Positions 11,901-25,100 of a stretch of 64,000 bases of DNA are shown one piece after another (the first letter of the stretch is position 1; each line of letters starts with the position of its first letter). Below the pieces are notes generated by a model that did not search any database, was not told the origin of the DNA, and was given only the letters and a program-made list of their open reading frames with translations. The translations under genes were made by a program, and so were the position numbers. Origin of the DNA: Apoda limacodes (Eukaryota > Arthropoda > Insecta > Lepidoptera > Limacodidae); NCBI GenBank assembly GCA_946406115.1, contig OX291544.1, positions 29,281,521 through 29,345,520 on the forward strand. Direction: 5' to 3'.

Positions 11901-14900
11901 TAACCTCTTTCTCGAAATTGGACCTACCTAATCGAACAGTTTGTCCCAAGTATACGTATTCGTCAACAACTTCGAGTGTAGAGTTCCCACCAGTTATTGA
12001 TGTGGGTATTACATGGCCATTCGACATGATTTTCGTCTTGTCCATGTTCATCTTGAGGCCCACTCTTTGGGAAGCTATACTGAGGCTTTCGAGTATTGTG
12101 CTAAGGTCCTTCATCGATTCTCCATCATTCGGCAAACCGAAGGTGGGTAATTTACTCGCCATTAACATTGATGCCAAAACCGTAAGATAAAGACATATTC
12201 CAACGCATTTGTGAACAGTTTCGGAGATATGACATATCCCTGTCTCACACCTCTCTGCAGTTGGATCGATTTCGAGTTCTAATCCTGGAGACGGACTGAC
12301 ATGGTGGCGTTATCGTACAAGCATTTTAGCACCTCGATATACCGATGATGTATTGATCATCAGCACCTCCGTAGAGCCTGTAGAACTGCCCATGTTTCCA
12401 CCGAATCGAAAGCTTTCTCGTAGTCTAAACGCTAAGCAAAAACATAAACGCTAAGCAAAGGGGCCGTTATACTCTTCCAACTTCTGTATAATCTGCCGCA
12501 GCGTTTGTATGTGGTCTACGGTAATATAGTCTCTTCGGAAACCGGCTTGTTCGGGAGGCTGGAAGTTGTCGAACTTGCGAGCGTGACGGTTCGTAATTAC
12601 TCTTGAAAACAGCTTATAAATATGGCTCATAAGCGTGATGGGTCTGTAATTCTTAAGTAGCGTATTGTCACCTTTTTTGAAGAAAAGCACCACCACGCCT
12701 CTGTGCCATGCTTGTGGCGAAGTATCTTCGAGTATGACGGTGTTAAAGAGCTTCTAAAGGACTTTTAGTACCGGTGTTCCACCCGCATTCAGAAGCTCAG
12801 TCGTAACTCCATTATCAACCGGTGCCTTATTGTTTTTAAGCTGTTTGAGGGCCATACTAATCTCGTACAAGCTGACGACCGGGATATCCTCGGTATAGTG
12901 ACGAGTCAGTCTAGCTCTAGGGTCTTTAGCTGGACTGCCAACTGGTTTCGATGTCGACGTGTATAACTGTCCATAGAATTTCTCGAAACAATTGTCCAGA
13001 CGAAACAATGCTGCCGTCCAACGTCTTCAGCCTTGCCAGACGACTTCGCTCAATAGCCAGATCTCTCGCGGACACTTTGGAACCTTTGTTCCGTTCTATT
13101 GCCTCCTCGATACGCAATGTATAATAGTGGCGTTTGTCGCGTGCAAGTGATTTTGAGATCTGTCTATTAAGCCGCCGATATGACAATGCATCATCCGAAG
13201 ACTGCAGCCTAAGGTTTCGTCTCTCGTCCTTAGAGTCTGGTCCGAAAGTCTTTTTGTTCTATTTGTACGTTAGGTTTTAAAGAACTTGGACCCAACCGTA
13301 TGGACAGTTTCCACAAACATGTCGTTGGTATCGTCCACTGATGCGTCTTCCTTTAAGCATTCAAAGCGATTTTTGAGTTGGAGCTGATAGTTTTCTAGGT
13401 GTTGGATTTGGATGGTTGTGGGTCGGAGCGTGGACTTTATCAGTCGAGACCTATCAAGCCTTATGTTGACATTCAATGTGCCTCTTACCATACGGTGATC
13501 ACTCCCAGTTTTGACCGTGAACATCATTGAACACTTAATCTTCCGTCGACATGATAAAGTCAATCTCATTCTTTGTGCAACCATCCGGACTCATCCAGGT
13601 CCACTTTCTGTGGGAGCGCTTCTTGAAAAAGGAATTCATCATAAACAGGCCTTTCTTTTCCATGACGTCGGCCAGCATCTGCCCTTTACAGTTCCGTTGT
13701 CCATATCCAAATTGCCCCACTCTTCACTTCGTTTGTCTAGTTTCGCGTTGAAGTCCCCCATCACGACGTTATAGTGTGTTTTGGAGGACTATGGCTTTAG
13801 AAATGTCCTCATACATCTCCTTCACTACTTCGTCTGGATGTGTCGAAGTCGGCGCGTAAACCTGTATGACCTTCAGCGAATATCGTTTTGATATTCTGAG
13901 TATCAGGTACGCTACCCTGGTCGACACACTGTCAACTTTGATGATATTGTTGACGAGGGACTTGGGATAGCTGGTCACCCCCTCCGCTAGTACAGCAAGT
14001 TACCTGAGTTGAGAACTATCGTGTCCTGTCCCTGTCTTCGGACCTCCGATAGCCCTATAACGTCCCAGCGTAACTTGCTTGTAGCTTCTTCCAGTTCTAC
14101 TATTTTCTCGTCAGCCCTCAGCGTACGTGCGCTGTAGGTTGCGAGGTCCAGTCGTCGGTGTTGGTAGCCGGATCTCTGCCGGGGATTAGGGGCCGTTTGT
14201 TTTTTGTACCGTCCTTGTTGGTGGGTTTGCCATACTCACCACGCCTAGCAAGCGGGTTGTCGAGCGCAGAACTGTTAAAGGGGGGTCGCTGCTGCCCGAC
14301 ATTCCCTATCGGATATTGGAAGGGAACAAGGAGTAGGGTTGGGATGTAACGTTTTTTTAATGGAAATTGTATAATGAGTGGGATACATCGAAAGGGAGTA
14401 GTATCCCTTTGGATAGAAATGGGGAGAATTAGTAGTAGCTCGGGAGGCCGGGGTCGCGTACCCGTGTATTCGGAAATAAATACCCCTGACACTAGGTTGC
14501 ATGAAGATTATCAAGTTGAAATGTTCTACGGTCAATCAAGCTTCTAGGTCAACGCAATAAAAAGATACGACTTCTTTCGTTACATACTTCGGCATTCACA
14601 AATAAATCAAAACCTATGGGGTACTTTCGGTCCTAGAATCATGAAATTTGACCCGAAGCAAGTTATTACATCCCAAAGAGAGGAAAAAATCCAAAATTCG
14701 CTAATTTGTATTTATAACAGAACGCATTACAAAAAAAAATCAAGCTTGTAATTCAATGCAATAAAAAAACATGCCCAACATATTGTTATTTTCGTCGCAC
14801 ATTGTGAAACGAAAAAATCAAAACCGTTAACCTAAAATCATGAAATTTGGCAAGAAGCAAGATTTTACCTGCATCACAAATGTAATAAAAAAAAAACATA

Positions 14901-17900
14901 AAAATGATCAGTAAGGCATAAACCTGTGAGAATTGACCTCATGATGCAAGAACTATCAACATACAATAAGTTAGAACGGAACCCTCGGTGCGCGAGCCAG
15001 ACTCACACTTAGCTGGTTTTTTTATTGTGAATCCATAACGCCTTATCAATTAGTAGGGGAAGCATAATTAATTGCATGAAATGTTGTAACTTGAGTAAGT
15101 CGTTTGAATTTAAATAATAGAACACAACCTAACCTTACCTAACCCAACTCAAATCACATTTATGTATATCGAATTAATGGTTGTGTAAACCGGGCTTTGA
15201 CTGGAACCAAACCTAAGGATTTGACGGATTTTGCCCCCTGACTATGACATACACATTGTACAGCCTAAACATAAGTTATATTAATATGTTCTTTAATATT
15301 CTAGAACATTTCTAGAATTATTTACATTTCGGCTCACTGCTCCCTCCCTAACGCAGCGTACGCAACCGACACTGAATATTTTGCCTTTTTTCAAGGAAAA
15401 AACTTTAAGAATAAAAAAAAAATTAAAAATAAAAGTCCACATGGCGAAGTCGGGACAGGCCGCTAGTTTTATTTATAAAATGAATGTCCCGGCTAGGATA
15501 GAATAGTAATGTCGTTTAAGACTGAAAATAGTGTAGTTCACTAATAAAAGTAGAATATATTGTAATTAATATAGACATGAATATTATGTTCATGCGTGGC
15601 CCAGTTACATTCGTCTATCGGAAACGATATGCAAAGTAAGGCAATGTCGAGCGCTGCTAGTGGATGGGTGAAGGCCTGTAGGCACATTTTTGAGCTTCTC
15701 TATATTTTCTCTGTTGTCATATGACAGCAGTCGTTAATAAACTTATGGCGATTTCTTACTAGCTCAACAACGTCGGACAACTCGCAGTAGGCCAGCGGGG
15801 TGGACTAAGCCTCCTTCTTTATAAAGAGGCCTATGCTCTATAGAGCGTGCGCGATAATGGGATGTATAACAGCTTTGGCGATGTCATCGCCATGGATTCT
15901 AAAAATAATGGCATATTTAGTGCTTTGAATTACTTAAATTATTATTTGGAGCGTAAGTCGTCTAGTAATATAAAGATATCTTTTTCACAAACGTTTTATT
16001 CTTGTCATTTCACAATTTGTCGACAGTTTCGGAGATCTGAGGAGAATAAAGGGCTCCACTGAAAGCCAGTGTTGTGGCTAAGGCCACAGCTAGAGCTGAC
16101 GTTGTGCAACACATAAGAATCCTGTAGATACTAACCGTTTTTTTTTTCATATATTACTGGTAATTTGTGTAACTGTGTTGCTTAGTTGCAAAATAAAAGT
16201 TTCTCTTCTTTTCTCTTTTTTATATTTATTGTTATACAAGCTATAGACTGCACGAAGTGAAAGTAATGTACTCTAACACTTACGCTTTTTAAATTCTCTT
16301 CTTTGTTCAAATTGCACTTTGTAAACACAACACCATATTTCCAGCTGTAGTCTAAGCCCTGAAATTACAAGTCAATGCTTTTTATTCTTTTATTTACTAA
16401 GCTCGAACATAAACTTTATTCTTACTTATATAATAAATATGAAAGTTTAAAGTGTGAGTCTAATTCAACTGAATTTTAGGCAATAGGATATAGGCCTTAA
16501 AACCTTTTAAAAATAATAATAATAAATACTTATTGCATCAACATAAGAATTTTACAAAAATATCATTATAAATAGAAAAAACTAATGGTAATCTTATCGC
16601 TTTAAAATGATCTCTTACAGACAACCTTTGGGTAAAGGAAAAAATAAAGTTAAAGATAGTATAGTAGGTGTGTGTCGATACAGTTATTTAGAAGAATATA
16701 TATATCATAAATTAATGTATAAATCAATATAAGTGAATATATGTACATTTATAAATATACATAAAAAATAAAATTATAATACATTTAAGAGGTGTAAGTA
16801 AATATATAAAAAAATATAGGTAGTAATGTTATGTTATGATCGATAATAAACTTTTCTGGGGTGAAATGTAACCTACATGCTATCGCTATCTCAGTTGCAT
16901 TGTAATTCCATCCAAATCCCTCCAGCTAGTGTAGTGTGGAGGAATAACAAACAAACAAACTGTCGCATTTATAATGTTACTATCTGACCCGGCGAACTTT
17001 GTTTCTCTTTCCTATAACAACTGTACTAATTCAAAAACTTTCCTTGCCGTGTAGACAACAATTTACCAAAATTTCATAACAATCGGTTTATCTTTAACGC
17101 GCGAATCCGACTCGGACTTGACCCGTTTTTTTCTTACAAAAAAAGCTTTGATTTAACAGTAATAAACACAAGAAAAAAAAAATTCTCCAATTTGATGCAG
17201 TTGTTCGGAAGTGGCCAAGGGAAACGGGGATAGTGGGATATATAAAAGGATATAGAAAATGTACACTGAACAGTCAGCCAATCAGAATATGTTAAACACA
17301 ATTAGAACCCTTTTATTTTAGAATACTGAGATCACCAGTAGCTCGTGTCAATTTTTGTTCACTAAAAAAAAAGTTTTAGAGTTTAATTATTCTATTTATA
17401 TCTAAACTTCAAACTTCTAAATTTAGATTTACAAACGCGCATCCCGTGTGTATGTTTTCGTGCCACAATTTTGTGACCCTTTGCCTTTATTTCAAGCTGA
17501 ATTACTTAAATCTTTTGGCACTGTTCAATTACATCACAATAATGACATTTTGTTTTGCTATACTTATTAGACAATTACAAACTGTTTATGTAAGTATGTA
17601 CTTATTTAATTTGTTAATCAAAAACTCGCGCACGAACTAAAACATTTGTTGGCGCCGCCGGACGGACCGAAGGCGGAGGTTAAGCTCGCAACAGTATCTT
17701 CATTACATATCTACCCCGGGAGCGGCGCTCCTCATTTCGCTAATTTTTCATACAAAATCCTCTTTTTTAACGTGTGAGACTGTGTCGAACTTTCTCTTTC
17801 ACACTAGTTGATTTTAGCTTTAAGTCTCTGTACTGAAATTCGTTTCATAGGAGCGCAATTGCTAGCGCTCCACTTATTTTGTGTTAAGTGTGTGGGTATA

Positions 17901-20900
17901 TAATGTTTTTTTCTAGTGAATTGCTATCTTTATTATTTAAAATATTTTTAATATTATATTTTATAAAATCTAAAAATATTTATTTATGGGAGTGCGCTGC
18001 ACCAGGGCTCCTTAGGAAGACAACAACAGACTATGGTTATTTTATAGACAATTGTTTATTTGACCAAAAGCCCCACATTCAGTTCCATTCTATGTTATGT
18101 TGTTCCAATAATTTTTATAAGAGAATGTACGACAGTAATGGTAAAAGTCGTTACATTATACATATGACTGAAAAGTCTGGAAATTTCTGAGGTCAGAGTT
18201 TGGTAAGTCTACTGCGACTACTTATCCAAGCAACCTGAATTTCGATACTCTAAATCAACATTTCTCATCTCCAATTACTTTTGATAGTAACACAAAGATT
18301 AATACTTTGAACTCTCTTTCTATTAGTTTAATCTTGATCTCCTTTTTTTTTCACTTTTAGTCGAATTGACGATTGTGATGTTAATTAGAATAAATTTCTT
18401 TAATTAAATTAAAAGAGAAAAATTCTTTCAGTTCCATCGAATGCGGTCGGTAACGACTGCATTAGCCGTAAAATTATCTTACCCATTTTATCGTTCCTGT
18501 CATTATCCATATCATAAATTTTTCTATTACAAATGGTAAATTTCATAAATTGTGGAAAGAAACTCAAATAATACCTCTGCCAAAAAAGTCTTATCCTTCT
18601 CCTTTTCTAACTAAAGACCCATTTCCATTACTTCTTTTCTATCCAAAGTTTTAGAGCGTGTTGTTCAGAAAAAAATCAGCAGCTTTTTGAACCAAAATGA
18701 CTTACTAGACCCATATCAATCCGGCTCCCATTCAGGTCATAGTACGGCTACTTCGCTAGTCAAAATAACTGATGACATTCGATTGGGGCTGGATAACAAG
18801 CAGCTGACAGTAATTGCATAACTTGATTTTAGCAATGCATTTAATACTGTTGATTTTGACATACTGTTAGCACACTTACGCTCTCTTAACATATCTCCAA
18901 TGGCAATTGACTTGTTTCAAAGTAACTTATGTGGACGTCGGCAACGCATTCGAGTTGATAATTATTCATCTTCTTGGTGTGATACTTCTGCCGGTGTCCC
19001 ACAAGGTGGCGTGTTGTCTCCACTTCTCTTAACTATTTACATAAAATCGTGTGAAATAATGTTTATGTTCCTTTCAGCGAATGTGTGTGTGTGTTATCAG
19101 CTAAAAGAAAGAAAACTATTCGCTTCTATAAAACCCTTGTGAGAATTGCTTTTGCACAGTCTATACTCCCCCCGCTTCTCGGCTATGCTTGCCCAATCTT
19201 ACTTAAGAGCAGTTAAACAAACTTGAGAGGCTTAAAAAATTATCTATACGGTTCATATTTGATTCACGCAAATATAATCATGTATCAGAGTTTCGTTTTA
19301 AGCTCAAATGGCTCTCCATTCGCCAACGCTGGAATACACACGTTTTCCCCTTTGATCTGTTCATACCTTCATCACCAACTTATCTTTAATCCATATCTTT
19401 GAATTCCTTGGCAATATTGGCTCTTCTTTACAAAATCTTAGATCTACAATTTTGCTTCTAAAGATCCTTTAAATTCATTTTAAGTTAACGATTCCTTAAC
19501 AGTTAAATCTATAAGACTATTGAATGCTTTACCTCTTACTATCAGACAAGCCCAAAGCTTACACTGTTTCAAAACTCAGGTTAAAGATTACAATCGGTCA
19601 CATTAATATTTATTATCTTAGGAATAAGACATGTTATTTTGTTTAAGTTTATTTATGTAGTAGGTATTTTGTAAGTTTATGTAAATATTTTCGTTATACT
19701 GTATTTAATTTGTATGAAAGTGACTTATGTCCTATTAATGTTTATTATTATAATAACACACTTGTTTGTTTATAATTCTATTTATATTACTTTCTTGTTC
19801 CAAGTTGCACCTACTCTAAAATCTTATTCTACTAGATTTCCTCTACCCAAAGGATGTCTGGAAGAAATCGCTATTTTTACGGGAAAACGGGTAATAAAAC
19901 AACGGATAGTAAGAATTATCCTTCCGTACTTATCTTTTTCACATAACTTCTAAATGGCTGAACCGATTGAAATTTGATATGGGTATTTCGGTGGTTTCCT
20001 GGATGATTTGAAAATACAATTGGACCCGGTAGGTGGTGCTACTGTCGGTTTGTCAACTACTAAATGGCTTGAGCGATTGGGTTGAAATTTTGTATGTGTT
20101 TTTCTATGGTTTCACAGACACGAATGTATTATGCCATTAAAGAAGAAAGATTTGATTGTTTGTTTTTTTTCTATAATTGAGGAGTTGCCGTAAGAACCTA
20201 CGCGGATAACGAAATTTAGGGCGGGCGAAGCCGCTGGCAGAAGCTAGTCCTAAATAAACTTGAAGGAAATGCAAAAATATGATTATTATGTGTGATCTTA
20301 GCAGCGAAGATTTGAATTTTATACCTACCTGTGAGTTGCTTAAACCGGTACAAAAGTTTAAGCGCATATTGAACTATCCAAAACAATTAAGAATGTTGGC
20401 TGGTTTTATGCTATGAACAAATAAACTGTAATCAATTATAATTGAATTGTTTTTCTTGTATCTAGTATTGATTTTCCTCGCTGTAGTCAGATGAAAAATT
20501 GTGTCTTTTGTACGGCTGCAAAATTAGGTATTTGAGTCTTGTGCCTTTGACTCCCTCGTTTGCTCGGTATTCAGATTAGGCACTTGCGTCAAATAACAAC
20601 TTTGCAACCTTGCATAACAAATACCTATTTTGGGTTTACATTTATAATTTTATAATCTGGACTGAATTTTGATTTAGGCAATTGGAACGAGAAAAACTCA
20701 TCAAAGGTTTTGACATAGCATCCACGGTAATGGAATATTTGCTGGATTCAATGTGCATGGAATATTATTCCAGTTGTTTGATTTTATGTACTTTATTTTA
20801 TACAAATGTTCATCTAAGCTTCTGATCCTTGCCAGCACTGCACTTGAGTCTGTCCAGCAGTAAAGAAAATAATGTCTTATGACTTGCATTAACTATAATT

Positions 20901-22070
20901 ATTTTACTTGTAAGAGTAATATTGTTGCAATGAGCTAATAACCCTAATCTTGGAAGTGTAATTTGTTAAGTTGGAGTGACTCTACTCCTAGCAGTCAATC
21001 CAGCAGCAGCTCTTTATAAATATGCATGCTGCATGCGAATTTACTTTCGTCGCTAAACTCATGAATGCTATAGGTTGTTCACGTAGAATTCTGTTATAGT
21101 TATCCCTACGGAAACTTTTAATTTGTCCAGGGATAAAGGTAGCCTATGTCTTTCTACGTCTCTTCAACCTTCAGTCAAAGTAAGGACAAACTAACAAACT
21201 AATTCACTTTGGCATTCATAATAATAGTATGGATATTCTTCTAGTGAAAATCAATGGTTTTACTAGCGGAGAAACCCAGTCCAGTTGGAACTTTTAATCG
21301 GGAGAAATGTATTATATTTGTTTGCTCTATCCCTAAGCCAAATGTGTGCAATGCTTAAAAAATCCCCGTGGGAACTCTCGATCGGGATATAAAAATATAT
21401 TTCTCTGGACTCGAGTTTGTAATGTCCGTTACGTCCGTAATGCCCTAGTTACCTACACACAATTTTTTTCAGTACATTTGAGAGTAAATAAATAAAAATA
21501 TAAGGTGAATAAATAAATAACTTACCAAAACACATTTGAAATGGCGGAAACAGAAGTAGAAAGAACAACGTCAGCGCTAGACGGCTAGAGAATTTATTAA
21601 TTGAAAAGTTTTGGCTAAAGTTAAAACTTAGGTATATAGTTGCTCGCTTCTAGTTCATATTTAAACATACAGCTTTTATACATTACATGACATAGATCTA
21701 CAAACTTGATAGAATAGGTGCGTAATTAACGCCCGTGAGATCTGTGAACCCGCATTTTGCTTTGAGAAAAAACTTTACAAAGAAAAAGCCCATGGCAGTA
21801 ACACAGGTCTTAGCACCCGCTTTGCCTGCGCGTAATGACACTGCTTACGAGTTACTATGATAAAAAGCTTATACTTATCAAAACATTTTATAGCTTATGC
21901 TACTCAGAGATATTGTAGCTGTCTATGATATACATATATATAAAAGATAAAATTTATTTGTCAGTTTGTAGGAGGTAATCTCTGCAACTCTGAACCGATT
22001 GCAAAAAATCCTTCACCACTAGACAGCTTCAATATCACTGAGTAACATAAGCCAGAAAATGTTTTGATAA

Positions 22071-22108
<38 letters not shown>

Positions 22109-25100
22109 TTACTTACTTTTGCCACAATGTAACAAGAAATGACCACTTGTATTATGTTGTACACAATAAGAACTTTTTTTAATTTATATGGCTGCCTATT
22201 TTTCATATAGTGTGGTCCAATTTTGAGTACAAATAATAAGTATACTGCAACGACAAATGGCATAAAAACCGAGGACTCCTTTAAATATGTGTCGCCGAAA
22301 GAATAAACTGGAAGAATATAAAAAATTAAGTACTTTATTTAATACACATATCACAAGTTTATTTATTTACTTATATAAATATGTGTATTGTTGCAGTTAG
22401 TTAAATAAACAATTTAAATTATAATTATATAATATATAAATATATCTATATAGACATCACACACAGTACCATTTGGTCCGAAACTAAGCAAACTAAGAAA
22501 GCATGTAATATGGAATACCAGGCAACGGATAAGCACACTTACTTATATAGATACTTTTTTTTAGTAAATATATACATATTATACAAAGAAAACACCCAGT
22601 TTCAAGACAAACACAAATGCTCATCACATAAAGAACATAAATGTTTAATCGAATACTCGCACCTCGGAATGGCAGGCAGTACTACTTACTACTAATAGAA
22701 CCACGATGTTGCCGAGAGAGAGAGAGATGTTTACATTTAGGCTTAATTTAATGTTTCTGCATCCAACATGTGCGTAGGCATAAACACCTAGGGTCTACGG
22801 TGGGGCAAAGTGCATAATATATTAACCTCAAAGATTTTGCCTATGAATACATTTTTGCAATGAAAATAACTTTGTCTACATGATCATTATTTCTTTCACA
22901 TTTGCCTAGTTTGTCCCACCCTAGCCAAGTCTGCTCCACGCTATCCCAAGGGCTGGCTTAGCTCATGCGCCCAAATCACTTCCATATCCTTGGCAGAAAC
23001 CAACAAGTTTAGGTATTTTTACTTTTAGATGCTACCCTACTCAGAAAAAAAACTGCGTCGATCTGTCTAGGTTACGTTCTCTGCGACGAAAAATAAAAAT
23101 AATACGACTACAAAAAAAACGCTATATTTTTCAGTTTTTCAAATCCATTTCATGTAACTGTTATGAAATCCGACGTATTTTTAAAAAATTAAACTTCTTT
23201 TATTCATACCTTGCCGGCAATTATTCGTTGGTTACGTCACAAATTTTCGTGTTAAATATCAAATTTTGCACAGTTACGTTAAATAGCCTTTTCGAATTTT
23301 ACAAAATCAACAAAATACGTTATTTTAATATCTTAATAGGTCCAGTTTTGGTTAATTACCCCAATACTAGCAATCGTAACTCATGCCAAAATATATGTAA
23401 AAACGTTGTTGATTTATTTTTTACAGTTAAATTTTTAATTGTCGGATACTGTCGGTAAGTGAAATCATTTACTGATCACTTGCTGATTATTTTTTTATTT
23501 TGTGTTCTAGTAGACAGTTCAGACTCAGTTTTAAGGTAAATTTAAGGTAATGTCATTAAGGTAGCAAACCAGCATACGGTCACCACTTTTGTTTCAGCCT
23601 GTCTCAGGGGTATCATTCGCGCGTTGCCGACCCTTCAACAATCTAATTCCTTTTTTCTTGAAGAATCCCATACTGTAGTAGCCAGCTAATGATCTCGGAA
23701 CTGAACACCGCTGGAGATGTCAATACCAAGGATCCCAATGCTCTTGGCGATGGAGAGGGGAGTATTCTGGAATTGTAGGACCATAGTGGAGTGGATAGGC
23801 CAGTAATTCGATGGATCTGATCTCCATCTCCAACTCCATTCTCTTTTTGGGCACCGGGTGCACATTCAACGTCTTCATGGAGACGGAAATTGTCTAGTGT
23901 AGAAGAAAAGCGCGAAGAAGTGCGACAGTACAGGACATAACTCAGGAGCAAACTGCTTAACCTCCACTGCTGGTATACCGTCTGGCATAGTAGATAGTAC
24001 ATAGTGCCTTCGTCGTTCATTTTCGAATTTGAGGCGAAGAGAATGACCAATAGATTGGCTTTTTCTTTACCACTATAGGCCAAGTCACCATCGGTCTTTC
24101 GCAGTGGTGGTAAAATGACTGGCAAAAGATCTTTTTGGTAGCTTTAGCAAACGACCTGAAAGCACAACTACCAGAGGGATAGCTCCCAAGTCGCCCACCT
24201 ATATTGACCATAAATTGGAATTTAACTCTGGCTTTTTTGGCTTTGGCTTGCTTTCTTACTAAACCTCTATATCTCTAACGATTCGGATCCCTATTATTAC
24301 GATCTGTGGTCCGTCCAAGCCTCATGCGCACTTTGCTTAAGAATTTTAACCACGGCTGTTTTTTGACACCAGCAGCTACTCACGGGTTAGGAATAAAACA
24401 TTCCATACCAGCGAGGATTGTCTCAGTGACTGCGGCTACGCAAACGTCAGGATCTTCTGAGTTAACGCAGAGCTGCCTCCACGGGTATGATGCATAAAAT
24501 TTAATGTAGATAAGATGTATAAACCGGATAGGATAACCATCTTCATTAGAAAAATAATGGTCGGCTGCACTGTCTACAGATGGTGCTGAACTGCGTTAAG
24601 ATCGGCGTGAATACTGCAAAATATTATATGTGAATGGAGTAGCCGCTGTAAAAACTCTTTGTCTCTTATTTTTTGTATCCTTTTTTTTGAAAGTTACTTA
24701 GGCTGAAGATGAGAATTTACTGCATAGACAGCTTAGAGGACAGAAGGTGGGGTACTGGTACTGCCGAAGCTCGGTACAGATAATACGGTTGCTGGCACGG
24801 CGGGCAGAAGGGCCCCTGATCCCCCTCTGTTGCAGTAGCCGGATCCAGCCTGGTCTACTTCTTCGGCACGACTACTACTTCAGAGACTTTACAGCTCTTA
24901 CAGCTGTTCAGCCTCCCAGGGCGGAGATTAAGTAATCCCTGGGTGCGGGAACCCATTCAACCTGCGGGCGGCCAGAGGTTTTTCTGACCGCCGTTCCAGC
25001 ACGCGATGTCTACGCTCCTTCACTGTCCGCGCAGTGAATCCTTCAGAGCTCTGGCAACCTTAATCACCGCCATGAACACAAGACTACTCAATGCTAGCGT

